This document shows positions 17,778-27,248 of a DNA stretch of 64,000 bases, piece after piece. Origin of the DNA: Pedobacter kyonggii. Lineage in GTDB: Bacteria > Bacteroidota > Bacteroidia > Sphingobacteriales > Sphingobacteriaceae. How positions within the stretch are numbered: position 1 is the first letter of the stretch; every line of letters starts with the position of its first letter. The translations under genes were made by a program, and so were the position numbers. The notes under the pieces were generated by a model. The model was not told the DNA's origin. It made no database searches and was given only the letters and a program-made list of their open reading frames with translations. The DNA lies in contig NZ_SIXF01000006.1 of assembly GCF_004310665.1 (NCBI RefSeq), positions 62,001 to 126,000 on the forward strand. Reading direction: 5' to 3'.

Positions 17778-19463
17778 TTATTTATTCTTTAAGCCTTCGG
17801 CTGTGCCAACATAGGCTGGTTTTCGCACAAAACCTTCTGTCCACAAGCCAATTGGCTCGCCTGCCCTCCAACTTGAGGTAGCTGGACTATCCTGAGGCGC
17901 CCATACAGTAATTCCATATCGCTGAGCTGCCGGAATAAGCTCAAAGTATTTCTTAATTACATATTTGTACATCTCAGCTTGAGCTGCATATTGCTCAGGT
18001 GTTGCCTGTGCAGTTTTTATATTTCCTGTAAAACCCATATCCAATTCTGATATTTTGATCAGCTTACCAGTTGCGGCCAATAATTTGAACATTTCTTCAA
18101 TCTTGGCTTTATCAGAAGTAGCTACAATGTGCATTTGGGTACCAATACCATCTATTTTTGCGCCTTTACCTTCCAAATACTTTACGTATTCAATTAATCC
18201 TTTGCATTTATCGATGCTATATTCGAGGTTATAATCATTAATAAAATGGATATCAGTCGCATTACCATACTGCCTGGCCAATTGAAACGCCTTTAGCGCA
18301 TAATCTTTCCCCAGGTAATCTTGCCAAAAGAATTCATCAGCAGCAATGGACGTTCTACCCGCAGCAGTTTTAAGCTCCGCTGGTTTTGCATCATCCATTG
18401 GCTCGTTTACCACATCCCAAGCTTTAACATAATCTTTTGAAGCGGTAACGATACCTTTAATCCAGGTATCTAATGCAGTAGTTAAAATGGTTTTTTTCTG
18501 CTCGGCAGTTTTTTCTACAATTGTAGTGCCGCCAAGCGGGTTGTATTTTTTAAGCGTGATATTATCGAAATAAAAATTAGTTGCTGTTTTACCCAGATTA
18601 AAAGCCAAAGCACCGCTTGTTGCAATGTCTGTAGTAACTGTAATTTCTTTCGTATAGGTTGTCCAGGTTGGTGTTGAAGAAATTGCACCAAAAAAATCAT
18701 AAAATTTGTACGCACCAGGTGTAGTATGGGCCTGCGTAGGATAAGATGCAGCTACATCAGAACGCACATTCATTTTAAGCTCATATTTCTCTCCTACTGC
18801 TACCGCTGGAAACTTAAGAAATAATTGCGCATCATAATCGTTGGCCCGCACTGCCGAGTTACTAATTTTCAAAGCCCGTCCTGTACCGTTAAAGCCTTCG
18901 CCAGCTGCAGTAAATGAAGCAATGGCATTGGTATTGGATTGATAAACTGAGGCGTTATCGGTTTCAAAATCGGCTCCGATGACCAGGTCCCAGGTAGGGC
19001 CACTGCTTGAAGGCGTAACCACCGGGGCAATCAGTCCTTTTAAATATGTTGCATTTTGATTGGCATGCCAGGCCAAGGTATGCCCAAACACGGTGATGCC
19101 GGCTTTAGATGCTGTCTCCAACAAGTTTTTCACATTGGTTAAGGCCAAACTTCCGTCAGCCTGTACAACGGCACCGTGTTTCATCTCATAACCTAGTGTA
19201 ATTTCATCAAAATTGCTGTTAATGAGCCTGTAAATTACGCCTTTGGAGAGATAAGGTTGCAGACTGGCTCCGGCACCAAATTTAAATTTAGGATTTGCTG
19301 TTCTATCAATATAGGTTTTTAATGGCTGATAAGCATCGATCTGCTCCTGGGCCGCGAAGCTTGTAGGTTTAGCCACCTGAAAATCGAGTGCCTCGTATTT
19401 GTGGCAGGAAGCAAGCAGTATTGCCCCCGCCAGACCAAATGCTATTTTGTATAATCGTTTCAT
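17778..19463 (-). CDS. GH10 endo-xylanase lipoprotein with inserted CBM
   Basis: A 561-residue enzyme with lipobox LLASCHKYE (Cys about 20), so it is probably displayed on the outer membrane. The GH10 barrel begins near residue 45 and is interrupted after GHTLAWHANQN by a beta-sandwich module (about residues 150-300). That module resembles CBM4/CBM22 folds and contains WDLVIGADFETDNASVY and FNLGKTATNFYFDNITLKK. The barrel then resumes with acid/base Glu354 in WDVVNEPMDD and nucleophile Glu473 in ISELDMGF. GH10 xylanases with this insertion sit at the end of xus operons in gut Bacteroidetes and make the first surface cut in xylan. It is the last gene before the terminator and starts 27 bases after the DUF1735 gene stops. 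Confidence 0.95.
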   Translation of the reverse strand: MKRLYKIAFGLAGAILLASCHKYEALDFQVAKPTSFAAQEQIDAYQPLKTYIDRTANPKFKFGAGASLQPYLSKGVIYRLINSNFDEITLGYEMKHGAVVQADGSLALTNVKNLLETASKAGITVFGHTLAWHANQNATYLKGLIAPVVTPSSSGPTWDLVIGADFETDNASVYQSNTNAIASFTAAGEGFNGTGRALKISNSAVRANDYDAQLFLKFPAVAVGEKYELKMNVRSDVAASYPTQAHTTPGAYKFYDFFGAISSTPTWTTYTKEITVTTDIATSGALAFNLGKTATNFYFDNITLKKYNPLGGTTIVEKTAEQKKTILTTALDTWIKGIVTASKDYVKAWDVVNEPMDDAKPAELKTAAGRTSIAADEFFWQDYLGKDYALKAFQLARQYGNATDIHFINDYNLEYSIDKCKGLIEYVKYLEGKGAKIDGIGTQMHIVATSDKAKIEEMFKLLAATGKLIKISELDMGFTGNIKTAQATPEQYAAQAEMYKYVIKKYFELIPAAQRYGITVWAPQDSPATSSWRAGEPIGLWTEGFVRKPAYVGTAEGLKNK

Positions 19464-19490
19464 TTTCTCAATTTTTTGATTAAATATTAG

Positions 19491-20462
19491 TTATTTGACC
19501 GGCGTAAATGTTTCGGCTTTCACACCACGGTCGCGCATTACCAGGGTATCTACGCTATTCACCGTTCTATCATTCAGATCGATCTGATAGTTCAGATAAA
19601 GGGCATCTCGATCCTGGCTACCCCAGCTGTTTTTCTCGCCCCTTTTAACAAATTTTCCAGTGCCACTCGCCGTAAAGCTGGCATCAGCAGCTGCAATTGT
19701 ACAGTTGCCCGTGTTGTCAAAAGTTAACAATAAGGTTCGGCTGATGCTGGTTCCGCCTGTTACTTTAAATGTGACAGGAAACTCGGCCTGGGTTAACGAA
19801 CGCGTGTTTAACTTGTTGATTTCATCATTCTCCACATATTTCATATGGCGAACTACAGTTTGATTGAGTGCGGTGTTACCACCTTTGCCGGCAATCACAT
19901 CCTTTCCTCTTCGGAGGTAAAAACCCTGCCATGTATTGATATACTTTACGGCATACAAGGTGTATTTTTTTTCAGGCAAGATCTTTTTATTCTGATCAAC
20001 ACTGGTCATCGTTAAAGGGATCACATAAGTGGTATTGATAGCCAATGGGTCTGCGAAAAAAGCATCGGTTAGCTGTACATCTATTCCACCTATCAAACTT
20101 CCTTTCGGGATAACAATTTTGTTAGCCGCAAGTGTATAATAATTAGTCGGCATGGGCCTTACAATACCGCTGTAGGGCGATGGAAAAGATAATCCCTGCG
20201 TTAGCGCATTATCCACACTAATACCAATGGTAATATCTTCATTATTTGAGTAAACTCCACCAACTGTACCCATAATCTGAAATCTATGTTGGTTATCAAG
20301 TGAAGTATCAAAAATATCTTCGCCCATGGTGATGGTCCGAATCGGTCCCTGATAGGCAAAATAAACGGTTTGGGTATCATTATCTGGAAATGCCCATTCT
20401 TCGTTTTTGCAAGCGCCAAGTGTTAAGACCAGCGCAAGTAAAATATATACTTTATTTTTCAT
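19491..20462 (-). CDS. xusE: DUF1735-type surface glycan-binding lipoprotein (XusE-like)
   Basis: A 323-residue lipoprotein with lipobox TLGACKNEE (Cys about 18). An N-terminal DUF1735 beta-sandwich (about residues 25-170, with DNDTQTVYFAYQGPIRT) is followed by a second domain (about 175-320, starting NTWQGFYLRRGKDV) that resembles DUF4361. Proteins of this kind sit in the SusE position and bind the polysaccharide at the cell surface beside SusC/D. It lies between susD and GH10 with 27-base gaps on both sides, the same place as xusE in xylan loci. No enzyme motif is seen. The symbol is assigned by position and domain type, not by alignment. Confidence 0.8.
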   Translation of the reverse strand: MKNKVYILLALVLTLGACKNEEWAFPDNDTQTVYFAYQGPIRTITMGEDIFDTSLDNQHRFQIMGTVGGVYSNNEDITIGISVDNALTQGLSFPSPYSGIVRPMPTNYYTLAANKIVIPKGSLIGGIDVQLTDAFFADPLAINTTYVIPLTMTSVDQNKKILPEKKYTLYAVKYINTWQGFYLRRGKDVIAGKGGNTALNQTVVRHMKYVENDEINKLNTRSLTQAEFPVTFKVTGGTSISRTLLLTFDNTGNCTIAAADASFTASGTGKFVKRGEKNSWGSQDRDALYLNYQIDLNDRTVNSVDTLVMRDRGVKAETFTPVK

Positions 20463-20489
20463 GATGTTATTTGTTATAATGAATGAATA

Positions 20490-22250
20490 TTACCATCCCG
20501 TATTTTGTTGCAAAGCATTGTATTTTAGCGTTTCGCTGTAAGGAATTGGTCCAAATCTCATATATTCCTGATAGCTTCTTGCTTCTACATTGATTTCCTG
20601 ATAGGTGCCTTGCGAGATACTCACCCCTTTCACCGGCTCGGTTAATGCTGCATTCCATCTACGAAGATCCCAGAAGCGGAATCCTTCAAATGCCAATTCT
20701 AACCTACGCTCATTCCTAATCAATGTTCTCATGGCATCTTTATCTCCTTTAACCGACTCGAGGTAAGCATCACCGTTTGTAGTTCCTACACCGGCCCTGG
20801 CACGAATAGCTTTAATGATATCATAAGCAGAATAGGGATTGCCACCATTTGCTGTAGGCCCCCATGCCTCATTTGCTGCCTCTGCATAGATCAGAAACAT
20901 TTCCGTATAGCGGATATGTGGCCTATAGTGTTTCTGATTATTTACGGTTGGTGTACGACTAACATCCTGCCTTAACAATTTTTTCATGTAGTAACCAGTT
21001 CTTGTAGAAACTTCTTTTCTATTCAATCCGTCATCATTCGTTGCCACATCCGTTGTGGTATTGATTACTTTGTTTGTTGGCCCGATCGTATTTCCGTTGT
21101 ACACTATAAATTTTGCTAAACGCGGATCTCTACCCGTAAATGGAGCAGCAGGATTATATCCGCTCTGTGGCGTGTTGGCAATTGGATAACCGTTTTGCAT
21201 CGGAAAAGCATTAACCAGATTTTGAGTTGGGTTTATGCGGCCCTGTCCAGACAAGGTTGGTGGATAGTTAGCAGCTTCTAAATCGCTATTTGATCCAACA
21301 TTTGTACGCCAAAGCACTTCTCTGGGACTAGCGCCAGAAGCCAATGCATCAATTTCTGCTTTGTTATCATACCAGGTAACACCATTAGGATCTAAGTTGG
21401 CCAACCAGTTATTAAGTGTAAGTACCTGTGCTGCGTAGGTGGCGGCATCGGCCCATGTGGTAGAATTACCTGTACTGAAAGCCGGACTTGCGCCCATTAG
21501 TGCTACGCGGGCACGAATGGCTTTAGAAATACGACCCGTCATGCGCTGATTAAAAAACTTACCAAAAACCCGGTTATAAGTCTCTATATTAACTCCGGCA
21601 TATTTTGTCGGGATCTGACTGGTGCTATTGATATCGGCATAATCTAAAGGAAGCAATTGTTCTGCCTTATCCAAATCACCATAAATCTGTTTAATACAGG
21701 CATCAAATGTGGCCCTTGGCTGGTTAAAGTTAGAAGCCGGTGTTTCAGGTTCTAGCACAATAGGGAAACCATATAAATTACCCCCTACTTTTCCGGCATG
21801 CGCCTGTAGCATATACGACATAAGGTAGGCTCTCAAAGCATATGCTTCACCCTTTTGCCTATCATTAAACATCCTGCTCAACACCGGGTCTTTAGAATCC
21901 CAAAGCACCTTATCTGTCTCTGCCAAAAATAAGTTGATATACTGTATACCTGCTCTTGCATTGGTCCATTGATCTAATGGATTAAATGCAGCCGACCATT
22001 GTCCGGTGGCAATTTTCCTAAAATTATTATTGATATCATTACTTACTGCATCATCGGTAGCTACATCATTAAAAGACCAGCCATTTGATGGAAGCCTTGT
22101 GTAACCATTTAGCAATAACCCATGGGCAAGTGCGGGTTCGGTATAGATGTTCTCAAAATCTCCATTATTTTGTGGAGCGGGGTCAGTAAACTTTTTACAG
22201 CCCGAGAGCATCACAACGACAACTATAAATCGTATTAATATTCTGTTCAT
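20490..22250 (-). CDS. xusD: SusD-like glycan-binding lipoprotein (XusD-like)
   Basis: About 586 residues from the ATG at 22250, which begins MNRILIRFIVVVVMLSGCKK with a clear lipobox. The frame from 22271 would start right at the susC stop. TPR-like helices typical of SusD run through the chain (for example GEAYALRAYLMSYMLQAHAGK). The C-terminal SusD block has AIRARAGVGTTNGD, ERRLELAFEGFRFWDLRRW, and the ending YNALQQNTGW. It forms the lid over the partner SusC barrel encoded just upstream. It is the second susD of the operon. Ligand-contacting aromatic residues cannot be assigned from sequence alone. Confidence 0.95.
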   Translation of the reverse strand: MNRILIRFIVVVVMLSGCKKFTDPAPQNNGDFENIYTEPALAHGLLLNGYTRLPSNGWSFNDVATDDAVSNDINNNFRKIATGQWSAAFNPLDQWTNARAGIQYINLFLAETDKVLWDSKDPVLSRMFNDRQKGEAYALRAYLMSYMLQAHAGKVGGNLYGFPIVLEPETPASNFNQPRATFDACIKQIYGDLDKAEQLLPLDYADINSTSQIPTKYAGVNIETYNRVFGKFFNQRMTGRISKAIRARVALMGASPAFSTGNSTTWADAATYAAQVLTLNNWLANLDPNGVTWYDNKAEIDALASGASPREVLWRTNVGSNSDLEAANYPPTLSGQGRINPTQNLVNAFPMQNGYPIANTPQSGYNPAAPFTGRDPRLAKFIVYNGNTIGPTNKVINTTTDVATNDDGLNRKEVSTRTGYYMKKLLRQDVSRTPTVNNQKHYRPHIRYTEMFLIYAEAANEAWGPTANGGNPYSAYDIIKAIRARAGVGTTNGDAYLESVKGDKDAMRTLIRNERRLELAFEGFRFWDLRRWNAALTEPVKGVSISQGTYQEINVEARSYQEYMRFGPIPYSETLKYNALQQNTGW

Positions 22251-22271
22251 CTTTTCTAATCTAATATTCAA

Positions 22272-25200
22272 TTAAAACATTGCCTTTACGCCCAGGTTAT
22301 ATAACCTTGTTTGTGGGGCACCCCCTAAATTCAGCTCAAGTATTTCTCTTTCCTTCGCTATTGTTAAAAGATTAAATCCTGCCACATAGAGCCCCAGTTC
22401 TTTCAATACTTTACTTTTGAACAATTTATCGGAAACTGTGTAGGAGATTTGAACTTTAGATAAATCAAACCGGTCTGTGCTGTACAACCAGAAATCAGAC
22501 GCTCTGAAATTATTATCACCATTTAAAGTGGTAAGCCGCGGAAAGGTTGCCGTATTTTTTGTTTGAGGTGTCCATCTGTCGCGCACCACTGCCGAATACT
22601 TATCGCTTCCGTTAACCCAAAAATAGTTATCGCTTTTCATGGCACTTCCACCGAAGCGGCCCGTACCCAACACAAATAGGGTAAGATTTTTCCATTTGGC
22701 AGTTACGTTCAATCCTGCTGTAAACGGAGCACCGAACCATCCACCGCGACCAAGATATACCTGATCCTTATCGTCAATGATTTTGTCACCGTTCTGATCA
22801 ATATATTTAATATCGCCAGGAGCTAATGCTGATCCAAATGCTGGTTTTGCGCTATTAACTCCATCGGCCGCAGCCACTTCACTGGCATCCATGTAAAAAC
22901 CATTGCTTTTTAATCCCCAGATAGCATCGAGTGGCTTGCCAGCACGGTATTGATAGCTGTTTTCGTAAGTTAACAGATCGGCGCGTTTAGTTGCTTTGGT
23001 TGTATAATATGTTCCTGACGCTCCAAAAGTCCAGTCAATAGCGCCAATACGTTTGTTAAAATTTAAGTAAAAATCCAACCCGGTACGCTGATCATTATTA
23101 TAATTGCTGTAGGGAACAAAAGAAGAACTCGGAAATCCGGTAGTGAAATAGTTTGGATAAAGAACATTAATCTGACCGATAATCCCGGTGATGTTATTTC
23201 TAAAAACATTTGCTCCGAAATTAAACTGATTTTTGAACATTCCGCCTTTTATCCCGATACTGATTTCTTTCCTTTTAGCGAAAGTTAAATCCATGTTGGA
23301 TCCACGGCGCGAATCTGTAGACTGTGTACCTGTACCATCATTCCAACCATACCAGTTACCCCCTGTGCCTGTATAAATGCTCTCATAGGCATAATACTCA
23401 TCAAAATCAAGATCGGTATTTAAAATACCTGCTGATGCGGTTAGCGTTAGGTCGTTAATGAACGAAACTTTTTTCAAAAATGGCTCTTCGCTAAGGTGCC
23501 ATCCAATAGAAGCTGCAGGAGAAAGTGCAATCCTGTTTCCTGGTGGCATTTTTGGCGAGCGTACCACAGCTCCGGTAATTTCGGCAAAATACTTACGGCT
23601 GAAATCATAATTTAACTGCAATCCTAAATTAGAGTTTGTTGTGGGCTGGTAGATTTCAGATTGCGATTGACGATATGCCGCAGCCAGCAATACTGCTGAG
23701 ATATGATGATTATTACGAATTGTAGTATTGTAGTTAAATTGACCAGATAACGAAATAGTCTGTCTATAATAACTATCTGCAATGTTCTGAACTCCGGTTT
23801 TAGTATCTTCTCCCCAGCGCGTTAAGCTTCCAATCATCGTTGTACCAGCGTAGGTTGTCCAATTAGGCTGGTAAGTTGCATATCCGTTTCTATAACCCTG
23901 ATTGTAGCTGTTCAGGTAATCAACCCCCATAGTGGTACTAAAGGTAAGTCCATTCAAAATTCCTTTCAAATCAGCATCGATACCAGTGGTAAACTGAAAC
24001 TGGCGTTGTACAAATTTATTGTTACCACCTGCATAAATGGCCGCAAAGGGATTTGTTTGATCTAATTGCGTACCACCAAGGATGTATTGTCCATCAATAA
24101 TTGTAGCGTTTTTAATCATCGCCCTGCTCACCTCATCGCTCTGTTCCAATAAATTGATTGGGATTAAGGGTGTAAATAAATGAGGGCGCAGGGTTGCAGC
24201 GTTAGCCCAGTAGTTTGTATTTACTCCGCCACTGCTAGAAAACACAGCGCTTGCATCTACCCTGGCTTTTAATGCTTTGGTTAGCTGCATATCAACATTT
24301 CCGCGGATGTTAAAGCGTTCTGATGTATTATTTTCTTTTGCTTCGCCGAAATTAAGCAACGAACCTGTAGATACAAACCCAACATTGGTGTAATAGCGGG
24401 CACGATCATTCCCTCCTGAAATTTCTGCCACGCCATCATAGCGCGAAAAACTATTTTTGAGGTATTCTGAAGCGTAATAATCTACACTTGGATAACGATA
24501 AGGGTTAACACCAGAGTGATTATAAATAGTTTCCGGAGTATAAGCCGCTGCCAAACCATCATTAGATAAAGCCTCATTATACAAAGTCATGTACTCGGAA
24601 GAGCCCAGATATTGAGCGAATCTTTTTGGCGTATTTAATCCGATATTGGAACGAACGTTTATTTTTTGCTTGGTTGGCGTACCCCTTTTTGTGGTGATCA
24701 GGATTACTCCTTTTGCACCGCGGCTGCCATATAGAGCAACGGCCGAAGCACTCTTGAGAAAAGTGATCTCCTCAATTTCATTTGGTGTAACACTGTTCAC
24801 ATCCCTCGGAACTCCATCAACCAATATTAACGAGGTGTTCATGCCCCAAAGGTTGTTGCCATTAAAGCCCGGAGCAAAAGCCTCTAGCCCGTCCAATCCA
24901 TAGGTTATAAAGTTTTTCTCAAAGAGTTGTGCCAGGTTAACGCTTGAAACGCCAGCAGGAAGATTACTTTCGGTGGCATTTTTAAAACCCACATTTATTA
25001 ATCGATCCTCTTTAGTTAAGGTAACCTGCTTTAGGTTAGCTAATGCGGTTACCAGCAAGGTTTTATAACCTTTAGCATTTACCGTAAATGCGCTATTCTC
25101 CTCTACTGATAAAGAGAATTCACCTGCCTGGTTTGCTATGGTGAGCACCTCGTTTCCTTCAATCGTTATGGATGCCCCTTTTATCGGATTTCCATTGATA

Positions 25201-25313
25201 TCCCGAACAACAGCTTTTATAGGTATCTTAACGGCGTCCTGACCTTTGATTACACCGACAAACAGTGTAAAAAAGACACACAGCGCCAATGCATTTCTTA
25301 AAAATTTCATCAT
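22272..25313 (-). CDS. xusC: SusC-like TonB-dependent transporter (XusC-like)
   Basis: A 1013-residue outer-membrane importer with a signal peptide (about 1-24), a carboxypeptidase-D-like N-terminal domain (IPIKAVVRDINGNPIKGASI), a plug domain (LILVDGVPRDVNSV, then KSASAVALYGSRGAKGVIL) and a 22-strand barrel ending LYNLGVKAMF. The usual DVVVVGYGTQKK-type TonB-box segment between the N-domain and the plug is replaced by LINVGFKNATESNLP. The plug-entry region is thus atypical compared with the first SusC of the operon. It precedes its susD by 21 bases. It imports xylo-oligosaccharides; two SusC/D pairs in one xylan operon suggest different sizes or decorations of substrate. Confidence 0.93.
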   Translation of the reverse strand: MMKFLRNALALCVFFTLFVGVIKGQDAVKIPIKAVVRDINGNPIKGASITIEGNEVLTIANQAGEFSLSVEENSAFTVNAKGYKTLLVTALANLKQVTLTKEDRLINVGFKNATESNLPAGVSSVNLAQLFEKNFITYGLDGLEAFAPGFNGNNLWGMNTSLILVDGVPRDVNSVTPNEIEEITFLKSASAVALYGSRGAKGVILITTKRGTPTKQKINVRSNIGLNTPKRFAQYLGSSEYMTLYNEALSNDGLAAAYTPETIYNHSGVNPYRYPSVDYYASEYLKNSFSRYDGVAEISGGNDRARYYTNVGFVSTGSLLNFGEAKENNTSERFNIRGNVDMQLTKALKARVDASAVFSSSGGVNTNYWANAATLRPHLFTPLIPINLLEQSDEVSRAMIKNATIIDGQYILGGTQLDQTNPFAAIYAGGNNKFVQRQFQFTTGIDADLKGILNGLTFSTTMGVDYLNSYNQGYRNGYATYQPNWTTYAGTTMIGSLTRWGEDTKTGVQNIADSYYRQTISLSGQFNYNTTIRNNHHISAVLLAAAYRQSQSEIYQPTTNSNLGLQLNYDFSRKYFAEITGAVVRSPKMPPGNRIALSPAASIGWHLSEEPFLKKVSFINDLTLTASAGILNTDLDFDEYYAYESIYTGTGGNWYGWNDGTGTQSTDSRRGSNMDLTFAKRKEISIGIKGGMFKNQFNFGANVFRNNITGIIGQINVLYPNYFTTGFPSSSFVPYSNYNNDQRTGLDFYLNFNKRIGAIDWTFGASGTYYTTKATKRADLLTYENSYQYRAGKPLDAIWGLKSNGFYMDASEVAAADGVNSAKPAFGSALAPGDIKYIDQNGDKIIDDKDQVYLGRGGWFGAPFTAGLNVTAKWKNLTLFVLGTGRFGGSAMKSDNYFWVNGSDKYSAVVRDRWTPQTKNTATFPRLTTLNGDNNFRASDFWLYSTDRFDLSKVQISYTVSDKLFKSKVLKELGLYVAGFNLLTIAKEREILELNLGGAPQTRLYNLGVKAMF

Positions 25314-25347
25314 TCTTGTCTTTAATTATTTGTGATCATGAACTACC

Positions 25348-27237
25348 TTACCATCCAGGGTTTTGCGCAAACTCCTTATACATGTTTACATCTGCTCGTT
25401 TAAGTGGCAACCAATAATGCTTTTCACTAAACGGACGTTGCAATATTAATCGCTCGCGATAGTTTACAACCTTGTTTAATTTGGTATCTACCGTAGGGCT
25501 TAAAGGGGCAGCGCGATCAAATTCTGCGGCTGTTTTTAAGGTATAAGGCACTTCGGCGAGCAAATGCCAGCGGCGAAGATCATTAAACCGATGTCCTTCA
25601 AAGGCAAGTTCAACAGCGCGTTCGCGTCTTACTTCTTTCATAAACTCTGTTGCAGATACTAAAAACTGTGGGGCAACACGTCCAACACCAGCACGATCTC
25701 GGATTACGTTGATCGCATCTACGGCAGTTTTGCTAAATCCCTCTGCAGTTGCACTTGGGGAGTCGTACCCTGTTGCAACCGATTCTGCGTACATCAGGTA
25801 GACGTCGGCCAAACGCATATATGAAACCTTAATATTCAGGTTCTGTCCATAATTCCAGCCCTGATCAAAGTTATTGGCAGTTCTGGGCACAAATTTGAAC
25901 ATCATATACCCTGTACGGCTACCAGAACGTTCATCTCTATAACTTCCGTTGGTGAACAGATTTGCATATCGGTGTGGCTCCATGTTCGCGGCTAAAGTTC
26001 CCTGTACCACTTTAACTCCATCATATATAATATCATTATAAAACCTTGGATCGCGATCGCGCCAAGGAAATTGCGGATCATATCCTGAGCCACTAGGATC
26101 AGCCTGGGCAGAATTCGAAATGGGCAAACCATTTTTCATCCCATAATAATTAACGTAATTTGCGGTAGGCGCAAATACCAGTGCATCGGCACCTACAATT
26201 GCGGGTGTATATTGTTTTGCAGTACCATAGGTTGAACCATGTGCTCCCCAGTACGGCCCTCTAAATATGGCTTCAGTACCTCCCGGGATCAAGAAATTTT
26301 GACCGGTTGTGTAAAAATTGGTGCTGTATTGTGCAAAAGGCAATAACTTATAAGAAGTAGCCCCACTTTCTGTCAGTTTCAATAGCTCGGCAAATGCAGC
26401 AGCCGCTTTTTTACTCAGCTCTACATTGTAGGTTTTGCTTCCGGTAGATTCCAGGTTCATTAATGGACTAGCGGCCCACAGATAGTTTTTACCTAAATAA
26501 CCTAGCGCCATGATTTTATTGATGCGCAACTGATTTTTACCCAGGGTTTGGATCCCGGCTGTTGTATTGTCCCAATTGATTGGCAAAAGATCAGCGGCGG
26601 CTCTTAAATCTAGTGCTGCCTTTGCTGCGCATTCCTGATACTTAAGCCTTGGTAATCTCAATTCTTCATCGGCTGGCAATACCTTATCAATGTATGGTAG
26701 CCCCCCAAAATATTGCATGAGCTGGAAATGGAACCAACCTCTAAAAAATAATAGTTGACCTCTGATCAGGTTACGTTCTTCTTCAGTCGCGTTTACCATT
26801 AGGTTTAGGTTATCGAGGCCTAAATTCGCTTTACGAATGCCATACCAAGCCAGTGGATAGAGGCCCTTAGTAAAACGATCGTTATTTGTATTCGCGTTGG
26901 CATTGTCTAAAAATCCAGCTCCCCATCCATCAAACTCTCTCTGCCAGCCCCAAAAATCGCCATTATCTATTTTGTTAACCAAATGGAAGTTTTGAACTGT
27001 AGACTGGATTTCGTCTTCACCCCAGTTGAAACTGTTGGTCCAATACCTGTTGGTAAAATCTGGAATACAATTATATAGCTCCTCGGTAAAGCCCTGAAAA
27101 CTACGAAAGTCTTTGAAAGCAGATTCTGCCGACACAGTTGCTTCAGGATCTCTGTCTAAATATTTTTTACAAGATACCATGCCGGTTCCCGCCCAAATCA
27201 TTCCTATTAATAATAGGCGTGTTATATATTTTTTCAT
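25348..27237 (-). CDS. xusB: SusD-like glycan-binding lipoprotein (XusB-like)
   Basis: About 629 residues from the ATG at 27237 (MKKYITRLLLIGMIWAGTGMVSCKK), with lipobox GMVSC; a Met three codons earlier is possible. SusD features include helices with GQLLFFRGWFHFQLMQYFGG, the AINVIRDRAGVGRVAP block, ERAVELAFEGHRFNDLRRW, and the ending MYKEFAQNPGW. It partners the SusC encoded at 27249-30422, 11 bases upstream. It is the larger of the two SusD proteins here and is the likely counterpart of XusB. Confidence 0.95.
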   Translation of the reverse strand: MKKYITRLLLIGMIWAGTGMVSCKKYLDRDPEATVSAESAFKDFRSFQGFTEELYNCIPDFTNRYWTNSFNWGEDEIQSTVQNFHLVNKIDNGDFWGWQREFDGWGAGFLDNANANTNNDRFTKGLYPLAWYGIRKANLGLDNLNLMVNATEEERNLIRGQLLFFRGWFHFQLMQYFGGLPYIDKVLPADEELRLPRLKYQECAAKAALDLRAAADLLPINWDNTTAGIQTLGKNQLRINKIMALGYLGKNYLWAASPLMNLESTGSKTYNVELSKKAAAAFAELLKLTESGATSYKLLPFAQYSTNFYTTGQNFLIPGGTEAIFRGPYWGAHGSTYGTAKQYTPAIVGADALVFAPTANYVNYYGMKNGLPISNSAQADPSGSGYDPQFPWRDRDPRFYNDIIYDGVKVVQGTLAANMEPHRYANLFTNGSYRDERSGSRTGYMMFKFVPRTANNFDQGWNYGQNLNIKVSYMRLADVYLMYAESVATGYDSPSATAEGFSKTAVDAINVIRDRAGVGRVAPQFLVSATEFMKEVRRERAVELAFEGHRFNDLRRWHLLAEVPYTLKTAAEFDRAAPLSPTVDTKLNKVVNYRERLILQRPFSEKHYWLPLKRADVNMYKEFAQNPGW

Positions 27238-27248
27238 AATGATCATGT

